Part shown: piece after piece, positions 34,776-43,983 of the stretch
Position numbering within the stretch: position 1 is the stretch's first letter
Layout of the letters: each line of letters begins with the position of its first letter
Source of the DNA: Rhodopseudomonas palustris
GTDB taxonomy: Bacteria; Pseudomonadota; Alphaproteobacteria; Rhizobiales; Xanthobacteraceae
DNA: 64,000 bases
Reading direction: 5' to 3'
Assembly (NCBI RefSeq): GCF_013415845.1
Contig: NZ_CP058907.1
Location: forward strand, 3,968,001 to 4,032,000
Notes under the pieces: model-generated
Seen by the model: the letters and a program-made list of their open reading frames with translations, nothing else
Told to the model about the DNA's origin: nothing
The model's database searches: none
Program-made: the position numbers and the translations under genes

Positions 34776-35258
34776 ATGGTGAAGCGAACCAGCTTCGAGA
34801 ACGACGCCTGCCCAGTGGCGCGCGCGCTGGACGCGATCGGCGACTGGTGGTCGCTGCTGATCATTCGCGAGGCACTGTTCGGCGTGCGGCGATTCAACGA
34901 ATTCCAGGCGCAACTCGGCCTCGCCAAGAACATCCTGTCGGTGCGGCTGCGCGCGCTGGTCGAGCACGGCATCCTGGAGCTGGCGCCGGCATCGGACGGC
35001 AGCGCGTATCACGAATATGTGCTCACCCCGAAAGGCCGCGGCGTGTTTCCGGTGCTGGTCGCGCTACGGCAATGGAGCGAAGAATTCGACGCCCATCCCG
35101 ACGAAATCGCCACCGTCCTCGTCGACGTCGAGCACGGCCGACCGGTGAAGAAGCTCGAGCTTCACGCCGAGGACGGCCGTCTGCTCGCGCCCCACCAGAC
35201 CACGTTGAAGCCGCGCGACGCCGTCAAACCGGGCAAGCGGCGCAAGCTCGCCCAATAG
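34776..35258 (+). CDS. HxlR family transcriptional regulator
   Basis: This 160-residue protein has the HxlR winged helix: C-P-V-A-R-A-L-D-A-I-G-D-W-W-S-L-L-I-I-R near the start, R-F-N-E-F-Q near residue 39 and L-A-K-N-I-L-S-V-R-L in the recognition helix. The Cys12 before P-V-A-R is a candidate redox or electrophile sensor, as in other HxlR proteins. The last 50 residues are a short extension of unknown role. It is divergent from the SDR gene and followed 19 bases later by an uncharacterised gene that may be co-transcribed. Confidence 0.9.
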   Translation: MVKRTSFENDACPVARALDAIGDWWSLLIIREALFGVRRFNEFQAQLGLAKNILSVRLRALVEHGILELAPASDGSAYHEYVLTPKGRGVFPVLVALRQWSEEFDAHPDEIATVLVDVEHGRPVKKLELHAEDGRLLAPHQTTLKPRDAVKPGKRRKLAQ

Positions 35259-35277
35259 CAACTCAAGGGACTTTGCG

Positions 35278-35952
35278 ATGCCTATCGCTGGACAAGGAAT
35301 GCTGCTGACCTCGATGGACATCGCACCGGAGCACGAAGCCGACTTCAATCGCTGGTACGACCGCGAGCACATCGCCGAGCGCGTGGCGATCGAAGGCTTC
35401 GTCGAGGCGCGCCGCTACGTCGCGCTGGGCGCAGCGCCAAAATATCTCGGGCTGTATTCGACCGAACGCTTCGAGGTGCTGAGCAGCGACGCCTATCGAA
35501 CGGCGCTCGCCAATCAGACCGAATGGTCGAAACGCAATATCGCCAAATTCAAGAACATGATCCGTGGGGTCGCGCGGATCACGCTGAGCCGTGGCCAAGG
35601 CCGCGGCGCCGTGCTTGGCCTGGTCCGCATCCGTCCCGCCGCGGGCAATGAGGACGCCTTGCGTACCGGGCTGTCGGCGAAGCTCGATCCCCTGCCGCTC
35701 GACGGCATCATTTCGATGCACCTGCTCGAAAACGATCCCGCACTGTCGAAGCCGCTGACCGACCGGCCCGGCGTTACCAGCCCCGGCGCATCGGACTGGT
35801 TCGTGCTGATCGACGGCACCAGCGCTGCGGCGGTCCAGACGGCGATGGCCGGACGGTTCGAAAGCGCAATCGCGGCCGCCGGCGCGGAGCTGATTGCGGC
35901 CGGGACCTATGCGCTGCTGTGGGATTTGGCGAAGGCCGATCTCGACCGCTGA
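35278..35952 (+). CDS. Hypothetical protein with dimeric barrel-like fold
   Basis: This 224-residue protein begins 19 bases after the HxlR gene, with AAGGGA upstream. The first half (E-A-D-F-N-R-W-Y-D-R-E-H-I-A-E-R and G-F-V-E-A-R-R-Y) resembles the EthD/dimeric alpha-beta barrel type, and the second half looks like a weaker copy. Such proteins are often small ligand-binding or degradation enzymes. I do not recognise a specific function. A link to the SDR/HxlR pair is inferred from position. Confidence 0.6.
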   Translation: MPIAGQGMLLTSMDIAPEHEADFNRWYDREHIAERVAIEGFVEARRYVALGAAPKYLGLYSTERFEVLSSDAYRTALANQTEWSKRNIAKFKNMIRGVARITLSRGQGRGAVLGLVRIRPAAGNEDALRTGLSAKLDPLPLDGIISMHLLENDPALSKPLTDRPGVTSPGASDWFVLIDGTSAAAVQTAMAGRFESAIAAAGAELIAAGTYALLWDLAKADLDR

Positions 35953-36017
35953 CGACACATTTCGCCTGAATTTTACTGTAATCGCGGCATCACATGCGTG
36001 CGATAGGATGGCGGCAG

Positions 36018-36042
36018 GGAACCGTTTGCCGGTTCAAGCGTC
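36018..36042 (+). promoter_or_regulatory. Weak EcfG-like promoter before tal-pgi
   Basis: GGAAC (36018-36022), 16 bases, then CGTC (36039-36042): one mismatch to the EcfG consensus GGAAC-N16/17-CGTT. It would give a leader of about 120 bases. The site also overlaps an inverted repeat GAACCG-TTTGC-CGGTTC. Confidence 0.35.
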
Positions 36043-36167
36043 ATCTTCGCATTGAGCGGTAATCTGCCGGCGTGCAAGGCGCCGGTCAGGATGTGTTGAC
36101 AAGCCTCGATCCCCGGACGGAAATGCGAGCGAGGCCGTCATCGCATCGAACCAGCAGACAAGGCACC

Positions 36168-39020
36168 ATGAATCCCGTCAAAGCGCTCGAAAAACACGGC
36201 CAGGCGATCTGGCTGGATTTCCTGGCCCGCGGCTTTATCGCCAAGGGCGACCTGAAGAAACTGATCGAGACCGACGGGGTGAAGGGGGTGACGTCCAATC
36301 CCTCGATCTTCGAAAAGGCGATCGGCGCCAGCGACGAATACGACGGCGCGATCGGCGAGGCGCTGAAGAAGGGCGACCGCTCGGTCGGCGATCTCTACGA
36401 GACGCTCGCAGTCGAAGACATTCAGAACGCCGCCGATGTGCTGCGTCCGGTTTACGACAAGCTCGAGCATCGCGACGGCTTCGTCAGCCTCGAAGTCTCG
36501 CCGTATCTGGCGCTCGACACCAAAGGCACGCTGGCGGAAGCTGAGCGGCTGTGGCGCGCGGTGAATCGCGAAAACCTGATGATCAAGGTACCGGCGACCC
36601 GCGAGGGCCTGCCGGCGATCAAACAGCTGGTCTCCAAGGGTATCAGCGTCAACGTCACGCTGCTGTTCTCGCAGAAGGTCTATGTCCAGGTCGCCGAGGC
36701 CTACATCGCCGGTCTGGAAGCGCTAATCGCCTCTGGCGGCGATCCGGCACATGTCGCCAGCGTCGCCAGCTTCTTCATCAGCCGGATCGACAGCGCGGTG
36801 GATGCCGCGCTCGACGACAAGATCGCCAAGGCCAACGATCCGTCCGAAAAAGAGCGGCTGGAAGAGCTGAAGGGCAAGGTCGCGATCGCCAACGCGAAGC
36901 TGGCGTATCAGGACTACAAGCGGCTGTTCAGCGGCGACCGTTGGGCCAAGCTGGAAGCCTGCGGGGCCAAGCCCCAGCGGCTGTTGTGGGCCTCCACCGG
37001 CACCAAGAACAAAGCCTATAGCGACGTGATGTATATCGAGGAGCTGATCGGTCAGAACACCGTCAACACGGTGCCGCCGGCGACACTCGATGCCTTCCGC
37101 GATCACGGCGAGCCGCGTAACAGCCTGGAGAAGGACCTCGACGAGGCGCGCGCGGTGATCAAGGGCCTTGCCAGCACCGGCGTCTCCCTTGATGCCATCA
37201 CCGACAAGCTGGTCACCGAAGGCGTCCAGCTGTTCGCCGACGCCTTCGACAAGCTGCTCGGCGCGGTGGCGTTCAAGCGCGAAACCGTGCTGGCCGGCCG
37301 GGTTGGAAAGCAGACGCTATCGCTTCCGGGCGAACTCGCCAACAGCGTGAAGCAGCACACCGAGGCGTGGCGCAGCGCCGGCAAGATCCGCAAGATCTGG
37401 TCGCGCGACGAGTCGGTCTGGACCGATCACGACGAAGGCAAATGGCTCGGCTGGCTGCACGCGCCGTCGGTCGCCAAGACCAAGCTCACCGAGTATCAGG
37501 ATTTCGCCAAATGGGTGAAGAGCCAGGGCTTCACCGATGCGGTGGTGCTCGGCATGGGCGGCTCCAGCCTCGGGCCCGAAGTGATCGCCGAGACCTTCCC
37601 GCAGCAGGACGGCTTCCCCAAGCTGCACGTGCTCGACTCGACCGATCCGGCCCAGGTGCGCGCGCTCGAAGCCAGCATCAAGCTTGCCTCGACGCTGTTC
37701 ATCGTCTCGTCGAAGTCCGGCGGCACCACCGAGCCGAACGTGATGAAGGCCTACTTCTTCGCGCGCGTCACCGAAGCAATCGGCGCCGACCAGGCCGGCC
37801 GTCACTTCGTTGCGGTCACCGACCCCGGCTCGTCGATGGAGAAGGTCGCGACCGAGCAGAAGTTCGCCAAGATCTTCCACGGCGATCCGACCATCGGCGG
37901 GCGTTATTCGGTGCTGTCGCCGTTCGGCCTGGTGCCGGCGGCCGCGGCCGGGATCGATCTCGCCAAGCTGCTGGACTCGGCGCTGGCAATGGTCCGCTCC
38001 TGCGGCACCGACGTGCCGCCGCAGCAGAATCCCGCGGTGCAGCTTGGTCTGGTGATGGGCTGCGCCGGTCTCGAAGGCCGCGACAAGGTGACGATCACCT
38101 CGTCGAAGGCGATTGCCGATTTCGGCGCTTGGGCCGAGCAGCTGATCGCGGAATCGACCGGCAAGGAAGGCAAGGGTCTGATCCCGATCGACGGCGAGCC
38201 GTTGGCTGACCCGTCGGCCTACGGCAACGACCGGCTGTTCGTCGACCTGCGCACCGAAGCCGAAACCGATGCGGCCCACGAGGCGAAGCTCGCGGCGTTG
38301 GAAGCGGCCGGGCACCCGGTGGTGCGGATCGTGCTGAAATCCACCGAGGCGATCGGTCAGGAGTTCTTCCGCTTTGAACTTGCGACCGCCGTCGCAGGCG
38401 CGGTGCTCGGCATCAACCCGTTCGACCAACCCGACGTCGAGAGCGCCAAGATCAAGACCCGCGAACTCACCGCGGCGTTCGAAAAATCCGGCGCACTGCC
38501 GGCGGAGACGCCTGCGCTGTCGACCGCCGAGGCCGATCTCTACACCGACGCCGGAAACGCCGCCGCGCTGCGCAAGGCCGGTGCCGACGGCACGGTGGCC
38601 TCGTGGCTGAAGGCGCATCTGTCGCGCGTCAGCGCCGGCGATTACGTCGCCCTGCTCGCTTACATCGAGCGCAACGCGGCGCATATCGAGGCGCTGCAGG
38701 ATATTCGGCTGAAGGTTCGCGACCATCGCAAGGTCGCGACCTGCGCCGAATTCGGCCCGCGCTTCCTGCACTCGACCGGGCAGGCCTACAAGGGCGGACC
38801 GGACAGCGGCGTCTTCCTGCAGATCACCGCCGACGATGCGGCCGACCTGCCGGTGCCCGGCCAGAGCGCCAGCTTCGGCGTGATCAAGGCGGCGCAGGCG
38901 CGTGGCGATTTCGACGTCCTCACCGAACGCGGCCGCCGCGCCCTGCGGGTTCACCTCAAGGGCGATCTCGGCGCCGGGCTGAAGTCGCTCGGCACCGCGA
39001 TCAAGCAAGCGCTGGAGTAG
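36168..39020 (+). CDS. Bifunctional transaldolase/glucose-6-phosphate isomerase
   Basis: The start at 36168 gives 950 residues and skips an upstream extension (frame open to 36072). The N-terminal transaldolase part has W-L-D-F-L-A-R-G near residue 17, T-S-N-P-S-I-F near 40 and the Schiff-base Lys140 in M-I-K-V-P-A-T. The C-terminal PGI part has G-M-G-G-S-S-L-G-P-E near 465 and S-S-K-S-G-G-T-T near 520. The fusion links sedoheptulose-7-phosphate/fructose-6-phosphate exchange to glucose-6-phosphate, completing a pentose phosphate cycle with gnd-zwf-pgl next door. It is cytoplasmic and about as long as other fusions. Confidence 0.95.
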   Translation: MNPVKALEKHGQAIWLDFLARGFIAKGDLKKLIETDGVKGVTSNPSIFEKAIGASDEYDGAIGEALKKGDRSVGDLYETLAVEDIQNAADVLRPVYDKLEHRDGFVSLEVSPYLALDTKGTLAEAERLWRAVNRENLMIKVPATREGLPAIKQLVSKGISVNVTLLFSQKVYVQVAEAYIAGLEALIASGGDPAHVASVASFFISRIDSAVDAALDDKIAKANDPSEKERLEELKGKVAIANAKLAYQDYKRLFSGDRWAKLEACGAKPQRLLWASTGTKNKAYSDVMYIEELIGQNTVNTVPPATLDAFRDHGEPRNSLEKDLDEARAVIKGLASTGVSLDAITDKLVTEGVQLFADAFDKLLGAVAFKRETVLAGRVGKQTLSLPGELANSVKQHTEAWRSAGKIRKIWSRDESVWTDHDEGKWLGWLHAPSVAKTKLTEYQDFAKWVKSQGFTDAVVLGMGGSSLGPEVIAETFPQQDGFPKLHVLDSTDPAQVRALEASIKLASTLFIVSSKSGGTTEPNVMKAYFFARVTEAIGADQAGRHFVAVTDPGSSMEKVATEQKFAKIFHGDPTIGGRYSVLSPFGLVPAAAAGIDLAKLLDSALAMVRSCGTDVPPQQNPAVQLGLVMGCAGLEGRDKVTITSSKAIADFGAWAEQLIAESTGKEGKGLIPIDGEPLADPSAYGNDRLFVDLRTEAETDAAHEAKLAALEAAGHPVVRIVLKSTEAIGQEFFRFELATAVAGAVLGINPFDQPDVESAKIKTRELTAAFEKSGALPAETPALSTAEADLYTDAGNAAALRKAGADGTVASWLKAHLSRVSAGDYVALLAYIERNAAHIEALQDIRLKVRDHRKVATCAEFGPRFLHSTGQAYKGGPDSGVFLQITADDAADLPVPGQSASFGVIKAAQARGDFDVLTERGRRALRVHLKGDLGAGLKSLGTAIKQALE

Positions 39021-39054
39021 CAGCCGCGGGGAATTCCTTTCGGCCGAACAGGAT

Positions 39055-39130
39055 CGTCATTGCGAAGAGCGAAGCAACGAAGCAACGAAGCAATCCAGAG
39101 TCTGTTGACTGAGCCCTGGATTGCTTTGCC
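39055..39130. repeat. Interspersed repeat, GAAGCAATCC type, with GAAGCAAC expansion
   Basis: CGTCATTGCGAAGAGC, two perfect GAAGCAAC units plus GAAGCAATCC, then CCTGGATTGCTTTGCC on the other side. The arms pair as in the element at 43058-43139; here the left arm has a short tandem expansion. Confidence 0.65.
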
Positions 39131-39214
39131 TTCGGCTCGCACTGACGGAGTAACCGCCTAAAAACGTAGCCTCGCACATCAAGCGAGGCACGGCTCAACA
39201 GTGGAGACTTGCGC

Positions 39215-40255
39215 ATGCAGATCGGCATGATCGGCCTCGGCCGGATGGGTGGCAATATCGTCCGGCGCCTGATGAAGGATGGCCATCATGCCGTGGTGTA
39301 CGACAGGGACCCGCAAGCGATCGAAACGCTGACGCGCGAAGGCGCAACCGGCGCCGGCGGGCTCGAAGACCTGGTGCGCAAGCTCGACGCCCCCCGCGCG
39401 GTGTGGGTGATGCTGCCCGCCGGACAGATCACCGAGACCACCATCGAACAGCTTGCCAAGCTGCTCGCCGCCGGAGACGTCATCATCGATGGCGGCAACA
39501 CCTTCTGGCAGGACGATATCCGCCGCGCCAAGACGCTGAAGGAAACCAGCATCGATTACGTCGATGTCGGCACCTCCGGCGGCATCTGGGGCTTCGAGCG
39601 CGGCTACTGCATGATGATCGGCGGCGACAAAGCCGTCGTCGACCGGCTCGATCCGATCTTCGCTACACTGGCGCCGGGCATCGGCGACATCCCGCGCACG
39701 CCGGGCCGCGACGATCGCGATCCCCGCGTCGAGCAGGGCTATCTCCACGCCGGCCCGGTCGGCGCCGGCCATTTCGTCAAAATGGTTCACAACGGCATCG
39801 AATACGGCCTGATGCAGGCCTATGCCGAAGGCTTCGACATTCTCAAGAACGCCAGTAGCGACTCCCTGCCCGAAGCGCACCGCTTCGATCTCGACATCGC
39901 CGACATCGCCGAGGTCTGGCGCCGCGGCAGCGTGATCCCGTCCTGGCTGCTCGACCTGACGGCAACGGCGCTGGCGAAAAACGATCAGCTCGACAACTAC
40001 TCGGGCTTCGTCGAGGACTCCGGCGAAGGCCGCTGGACCATCAACGCCGCGATCGAAGAAGCGGTGCCGGCCGAAGTACTCACCGCCGCGCTGTTCGCGC
40101 GTTTCCGCTCGCGGCGGGAGCATACGTTTGCGGAGAAGATTCTCTCGGCGATGCGGGCGGGCTTCGGCGGCCACAAGGAGCCGCAGCAGCATCCTGAGCC
40201 GGAGCAGCAAGCCGCTCCGCAGCAGAAACTGAAACCGAAAGCGGAGCGCGCGTGA
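39215..40255 (+). CDS. gnd: 6-phosphogluconate dehydrogenase (decarboxylating), short type
   Basis: The ATG at 39215 follows GGAGA; 346 residues. Signs are the M-I-G-L-G-R-M-G-G nucleotide fold, the D-G-G-N-T-F-W motif near residue 95 (substrate binding), and a [15 protein letters not shown] motif (Lys and Asn catalytic) near residue 185. The short length and N-terminal motif fit the YqeC/GndA-related NAD+-type subgroup. It converts 6-phosphogluconate to ribulose-5-phosphate and CO2. The C-terminal 30 residues are a Gln/Pro/Lys-rich tail not needed for catalysis. Its TGA overlaps the GTG start of zwf. Confidence 0.94.
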   Translation: MQIGMIGLGRMGGNIVRRLMKDGHHAVVYDRDPQAIETLTREGATGAGGLEDLVRKLDAPRAVWVMLPAGQITETTIEQLAKLLAAGDVIIDGGNTFWQDDIRRAKTLKETSIDYVDVGTSGGIWGFERGYCMMIGGDKAVVDRLDPIFATLAPGIGDIPRTPGRDDRDPRVEQGYLHAGPVGAGHFVKMVHNGIEYGLMQAYAEGFDILKNASSDSLPEAHRFDLDIADIAEVWRRGSVIPSWLLDLTATALAKNDQLDNYSGFVEDSGEGRWTINAAIEEAVPAEVLTAALFARFRSRREHTFAEKILSAMRAGFGGHKEPQQHPEPEQQAAPQQKLKPKAERA

Positions 40256-41766
40256 CCACGCAAGCCAACAGCAATCAGGTCCCCGAAGGCTGCGCGTTCG
40301 TCATCTTCGGCGCCACCGGCGACCTCACCCATCGGCTGGTGATTCCGGCGCTCTACAACCTCGCCGAAGCCAACCTGCTGCCTGAAAAATTCTGCGTCGT
40401 CGGCGTCACCCGCAAGGAGATGTCCAGCGACGATCTGCGCGACAGCCTGATGCAGGGCTTGCGCAAATACGCGACCCGCCCGGTCGATGACAAGGTCGCC
40501 GATCAGCTTCTGTACTGCGTCACCGCAGTCAGCGCCGATCCCAGCGAGCCGGCCTCGTTCGAGCGGTTGCGCGAGCGGCTGGAGAAGCTCGAGGCCAATC
40601 GTAACACCGGCGGCAACCGGCTGTTCTATCTCGCCACGCCGCCTGATGCGTTCGCGCCGATCGCCACCGAGCTCGGCCGCGCCGGGCTGCTTAAGGAGAC
40701 CAGCGGCGCCTGGCGACGGTTGGTGGTGGAGAAGCCGTTCGGCACCGACCTCGCCTCGGCCAAGGCGCTAAACGATCATCTGCTCAGCATCATCTCCGAG
40801 CACGAGCTGTACCGGATCGATCACTACCTCGGCAAAGAGACGGTGCAGAACATCCTGGTGCTGCGGTTCTCCAACGGCATGTTCGAGCCGATCTGGAACC
40901 GAGAGCACATCGACCACATCCAGATCACCGTCGAGGAAAAGCTCGGCGTCGGCCATCGCGGCAGCTTCTACGACAAGACCGGCGCGCTACGCGACATGGT
41001 GCCGAACCATCTGTTTCAACTGCTGTCGCTGGTGGCGATGGAGCCGCCGGCGCATTTCAACGCCCATGCGGTGCGTTCGGCCAAGGCCGACGTGCTCGCG
41101 GCGATCCAGATCCAGAGCGAGGATGAAGCGCTGCGCAATTCGGTGCGCGGCCAATACACTTCGGGCAAGATCGGCGACACCGACATCCCGGACTATCGCA
41201 GCGCCAAGGACGTCGCGGCCGACAGCACCACCGAGACCTTCGCGGCGCTGACGCTGTCGATCGACAATTGGCGCTGGGCCGGCGTGCCGTTCTATCTGCG
41301 CACCGGCAAGGCGCTGTCGGGCAAGCGCACCGAGGTGGCGATCAAATTCAAGGAGGCGCCGTTCTCGATGTTTCGCTGCACCCCGGTGCAGGAACTGTCG
41401 CAGAACTTTCTGGTCATCGGGATCGAACCGGTCGAAGGCATCTCGCTGCAATTCAACACCAAGGTGCCGGGACCGATGATCGCCATCGACGGCGTCGAGA
41501 TGACCTTCCGCTACAAGGACTACTTCAAGGTGGCGCCGAGCAACGGCTACGAGACGCTGCTGCACGACTGCATGATCGGCGACAACATCCTGTTCCAACG
41601 CGCCGACGGTGTCGAAGCCGGCTGGCGCGCGGTACAGCCGTTCCTCGACGCCTGGAAGAAGGCCGGCGCGCACGGCCTTCAGATCTATCGCGCCGGCAGC
41701 GATGGCCCGGAAGATGCCGACGAACTGCTGGGGCGTGACGGTCGCAATTGGCGGAAGCCGGCCTGA
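40252..41766 (+). CDS. zwf: Glucose-6-phosphate dehydrogenase
   Basis: GTG start, overlapping gnd by four bases; 504 residues. NADP-binding G-A-T-G-D-L-T is near residue 19, and the substrate motif R-I-D-H-Y-L-G-K-E is at residues 188-196. It oxidises glucose-6-phosphate to 6-phosphogluconolactone. The next gene, two bases on, is the lactonase, so the three enzymes gnd-zwf-pgl form a tight operon. The G-R-D-G-R-N-W ending is normal. Confidence 0.96.
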   Translation: MTTQANSNQVPEGCAFVIFGATGDLTHRLVIPALYNLAEANLLPEKFCVVGVTRKEMSSDDLRDSLMQGLRKYATRPVDDKVADQLLYCVTAVSADPSEPASFERLRERLEKLEANRNTGGNRLFYLATPPDAFAPIATELGRAGLLKETSGAWRRLVVEKPFGTDLASAKALNDHLLSIISEHELYRIDHYLGKETVQNILVLRFSNGMFEPIWNREHIDHIQITVEEKLGVGHRGSFYDKTGALRDMVPNHLFQLLSLVAMEPPAHFNAHAVRSAKADVLAAIQIQSEDEALRNSVRGQYTSGKIGDTDIPDYRSAKDVAADSTTETFAALTLSIDNWRWAGVPFYLRTGKALSGKRTEVAIKFKEAPFSMFRCTPVQELSQNFLVIGIEPVEGISLQFNTKVPGPMIAIDGVEMTFRYKDYFKVAPSNGYETLLHDCMIGDNILFQRADGVEAGWRAVQPFLDAWKKAGAHGLQIYRAGSDGPEDADELLGRDGRNWRKPA

Positions 41767-41768
41767 CC

Positions 41769-42509
41769 ATGCGCAGCGACGATCATCACCTGGTGGTCGC
41801 GGCCGACGCCGACGCGCAGGCGCGACTGGCCGCGCAGCGCCTGATCGCGCGGATCGAACTGCATCACGAGCGTCCGGCGATCTGCCTCACCGGCGGCTCC
41901 GGGCCGCAGCGACTCTTCGCGCTGCTCGCCGACGAATTCGAAAGCCGGATTCCATGGCAGCGCGTGCACTGGTTCATCAGCGACGAACGCTTCGTGCCGG
42001 AGAGCGATCCGCTCAGCAACATCGGCGCGGCCAAGCACGCGTTTCTGGACGGCCGCGCGCCGCCGCAGAATATTCACGCCATTCCGACCGACGCGGCGAC
42101 ACCTGAGGATGCGGCACGCCGCTACGAAGCCGAACTGCAAGCGTTCTATGGCGGCTACGTGCTGACGCCGGATCGGCCGCTGTTCGATCTGGTGCTCGGC
42201 GGGGTCGGTCCGGACGGTCACACCGCGTCACTTTTTCCGGGACGGCCGCAGTTGGCGATCCAGGACCGCTGGGTCGCGGGTGTCGACACTGCACCCGTCG
42301 AGCCGCTTGTGCCGCGCGTCACCCTTACCTTGCCGGTGCTCGCCTCCTGCGCCGAGATGCTGTTCCTCGTGCATGGCGCTTCCAAGCGCGACATCCTTGC
42401 CCGCGTGTTCGCCGGCGAGGATTTGCCGTCCGCGCGCGCCCGGTCGCACGGCGAGACGGTGTGGCTGGTGACGCAGGATGCACTGCCGGAGAATGCCGGT
42501 GTCGCCTGA
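41769..42509 (+). CDS. pgl: 6-phosphogluconolactonase
   Basis: The start at 41769 is two bases after zwf; 246 residues. Typical DevB/SOL motifs are L-T-G-G-S-G-P-Q near residue 40, W-F-I-S-D-E-R-F-V near 67 and L-G-G-V-G-P-D-G-H-T-A-S-L-F-P near 147. It hydrolyses 6-phosphogluconolactone to 6-phosphogluconate. The frame also opens at 41748, within zwf; the later start is more natural. Confidence 0.94.
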   Translation: MRSDDHHLVVAADADAQARLAAQRLIARIELHHERPAICLTGGSGPQRLFALLADEFESRIPWQRVHWFISDERFVPESDPLSNIGAAKHAFLDGRAPPQNIHAIPTDAATPEDAARRYEAELQAFYGGYVLTPDRPLFDLVLGGVGPDGHTASLFPGRPQLAIQDRWVAGVDTAPVEPLVPRVTLTLPVLASCAEMLFLVHGASKRDILARVFAGEDLPSARARSHGETVWLVTQDALPENAGVA

Positions 42510-42513
42510 GCCG

Positions 42514-43041
42514 ATGACTTCGGAGCCGCGTCCGCGCGCCGTGATCGTGATGGGCGTCTCCGGCTCGGGCAAGAGCACGGTCGGCGAAGCGCTCGCCCAG
42601 CGCCTCGGCTGGCGCTACGAGGACGCGGACGCCTATCACCCGAAAGCCAACGTCGCGAAGATGAGCGCCGGCCAGCCGCTGACCGACGACGATCGCTGGC
42701 CTTGGCTAGAAGCGATCGCTGCCGAGATCGACCGCATCATCGCCGGCGGCGGCCACATCGTATTCGGCTGCTCGGCACTGAAGCGCGCCTATCGCGACGT
42801 GCTGGTGCACGGCCGGGACGACATCCGGATCGTGTTTCTCGACGGCAGCCGCGAGCTGATCGGCGGCCGAATGGCGGCGCGCAAGAACCACTTCATGCCG
42901 GCCGGCCTGCTCGACAGCCAGTTCGCCACGCTTGAGCGCCCCGGCCCGGACGAACGCCCGATCATCGCCTCAATCGACGCGCCCGTAGCAACGATCGTCG
43001 ATGACATCGTCGGTCAGCTTCCGACGTCGACCGGCGATTAA
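42514..43041 (+). CDS. gntK: Gluconokinase
   Basis: The start at 42514 is four bases after pgl (an ATG at 42493 is possible); 175 residues. The P-loop G-V-S-G-S-G-K-S-T is near residue 14 and the A-L-K-R-A-Y-R-D segment, typical of GntK/thermoresistant gluconokinase, is near 88. It phosphorylates gluconate with ATP and feeds 6-phosphogluconate to gnd. Fourth gene of the operon. Confidence 0.93.
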   Translation: MTSEPRPRAVIVMGVSGSGKSTVGEALAQRLGWRYEDADAYHPKANVAKMSAGQPLTDDDRWPWLEAIAAEIDRIIAGGGHIVFGCSALKRAYRDVLVHGRDDIRIVFLDGSRELIGGRMAARKNHFMPAGLLDSQFATLERPGPDERPIIASIDAPVATIVDDIVGQLPTSTGD

Positions 43042-43057
43042 TTCGATGCTCAGCACC

Positions 43058-43139
43058 GTCATTGCGGGCGAAGCGAAGCAATCCAAGAGCTCCGTGCACG
43101 ATTCTGGATTGCTTCGTCGCTCCGCTCCTCGCAATGAAG
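43058..43139. repeat. Interspersed repeat, GAAGCAATCC type
   Basis: CGTCATTGCGGGCGAAGCG, then GAAGCAATCC, pairs with GGATTGCTTC-GTCGC and CTCGCAATGA on the far side. It is another copy of the element at 39055-39130. Confidence 0.7.
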
Positions 43140-43164
43140 ATGACTCCACTTCGAGGTTCGCTCC

Positions 43165-43983
43165 ATGACCCGCATCCAGCTCGTAATCTCCGACGTCGAT
43201 GGCACCCTGGTCACCACCGACAAGCGGCTCACCGATCGTGCCCGTGATGCGGTGTCGAGATTGGAAGCCAGCGGCGTCGGCTTCACCCTCACCTCCAGCC
43301 GGCCACCGGTCGGGATGCGGATGTACAGCGATCCGCTCGGCATCACGCTGCCACTCGGCCCGTTCAATGGCAGCTCGATCGTCACCCCGACGCTCGACGT
43401 GCTCGAACAGCATCTGATCCCGGACAGCGCGGCGACGATCAGCATCGAGCTGTTCGAGCGCAGCGGCATCGACATCTGGCTGTTCACCAATGACAATTGG
43501 TACATCCGCCGCGATGACGGCAAATATGTCGCCCACGAGGAGCGCACCATCCGCTTTTCGCCGACGATGGCCGAGGACTTGACGCCGTTAGCCGGCAAGG
43601 CTTGCAAGATCGTCGGCGTCAGCGCCGACTTCGCGCTGCTGAAGCGCTGCGAGCCGGAGCTACAGGCCGCGCTCGGTGACCGTGCGCTGGCGGTGCGATC
43701 GCAGGACTACTATCTCGACGTCACTCCGCCCGGCCGCAGCAAGGGTACGTTCGTCGCCGCGATGGCGGAGCGGCTCGGCATCGCGGCGGACGCGATCGCC
43801 ACCATCGGCGACATGCAGAACGACCTGCCGATGTTCGGCGTCAGCGGCCTGCCGATCGCAATGGGGAACGCCGCCGACGACATCAAGCAGCAGGCCGCTC
43901 ACGTCACCGGCCGCAACGACGACGACGGCTTCGCCGCCGCGATCGACTTCATCCTCGAGCACAACGCGCGTGTCGGCGGTTAG
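43165..43983 (+). CDS. HAD-IIB (Cof-type) phosphatase
   Basis: A 272-residue HAD hydrolase: motif I S-D-V-D-G-T-L near residue 9, motif III Lys in P-G-R-S-K-G near 193, and motif IV G-D-M-Q-N-D-L-P-M-F near 217. The IIB (Cof) cap is present. It probably dephosphorylates a sugar phosphate; the neighbourhood fits a sugar-phosphate role. Its TAG overlaps the stop codon of the convergent GH15 gene by three bases. Confidence 0.9.
   Translation: MTRIQLVISDVDGTLVTTDKRLTDRARDAVSRLEASGVGFTLTSSRPPVGMRMYSDPLGITLPLGPFNGSSIVTPTLDVLEQHLIPDSAATISIELFERSGIDIWLFTNDNWYIRRDDGKYVAHEERTIRFSPTMAEDLTPLAGKACKIVGVSADFALLKRCEPELQAALGDRALAVRSQDYYLDVTPPGRSKGTFVAAMAERLGIAADAIATIGDMQNDLPMFGVSGLPIAMGNAADDIKQQAAHVTGRNDDDGFAAAIDFILEHNARVGG

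Noticed and set aside
37317..39008. 563-codon minus-strand open frame over tal-pgi
   Set aside because: It is an antisense shadow of a high-GC gene; the plus-strand frame has all family motifs and the minus frame has none.
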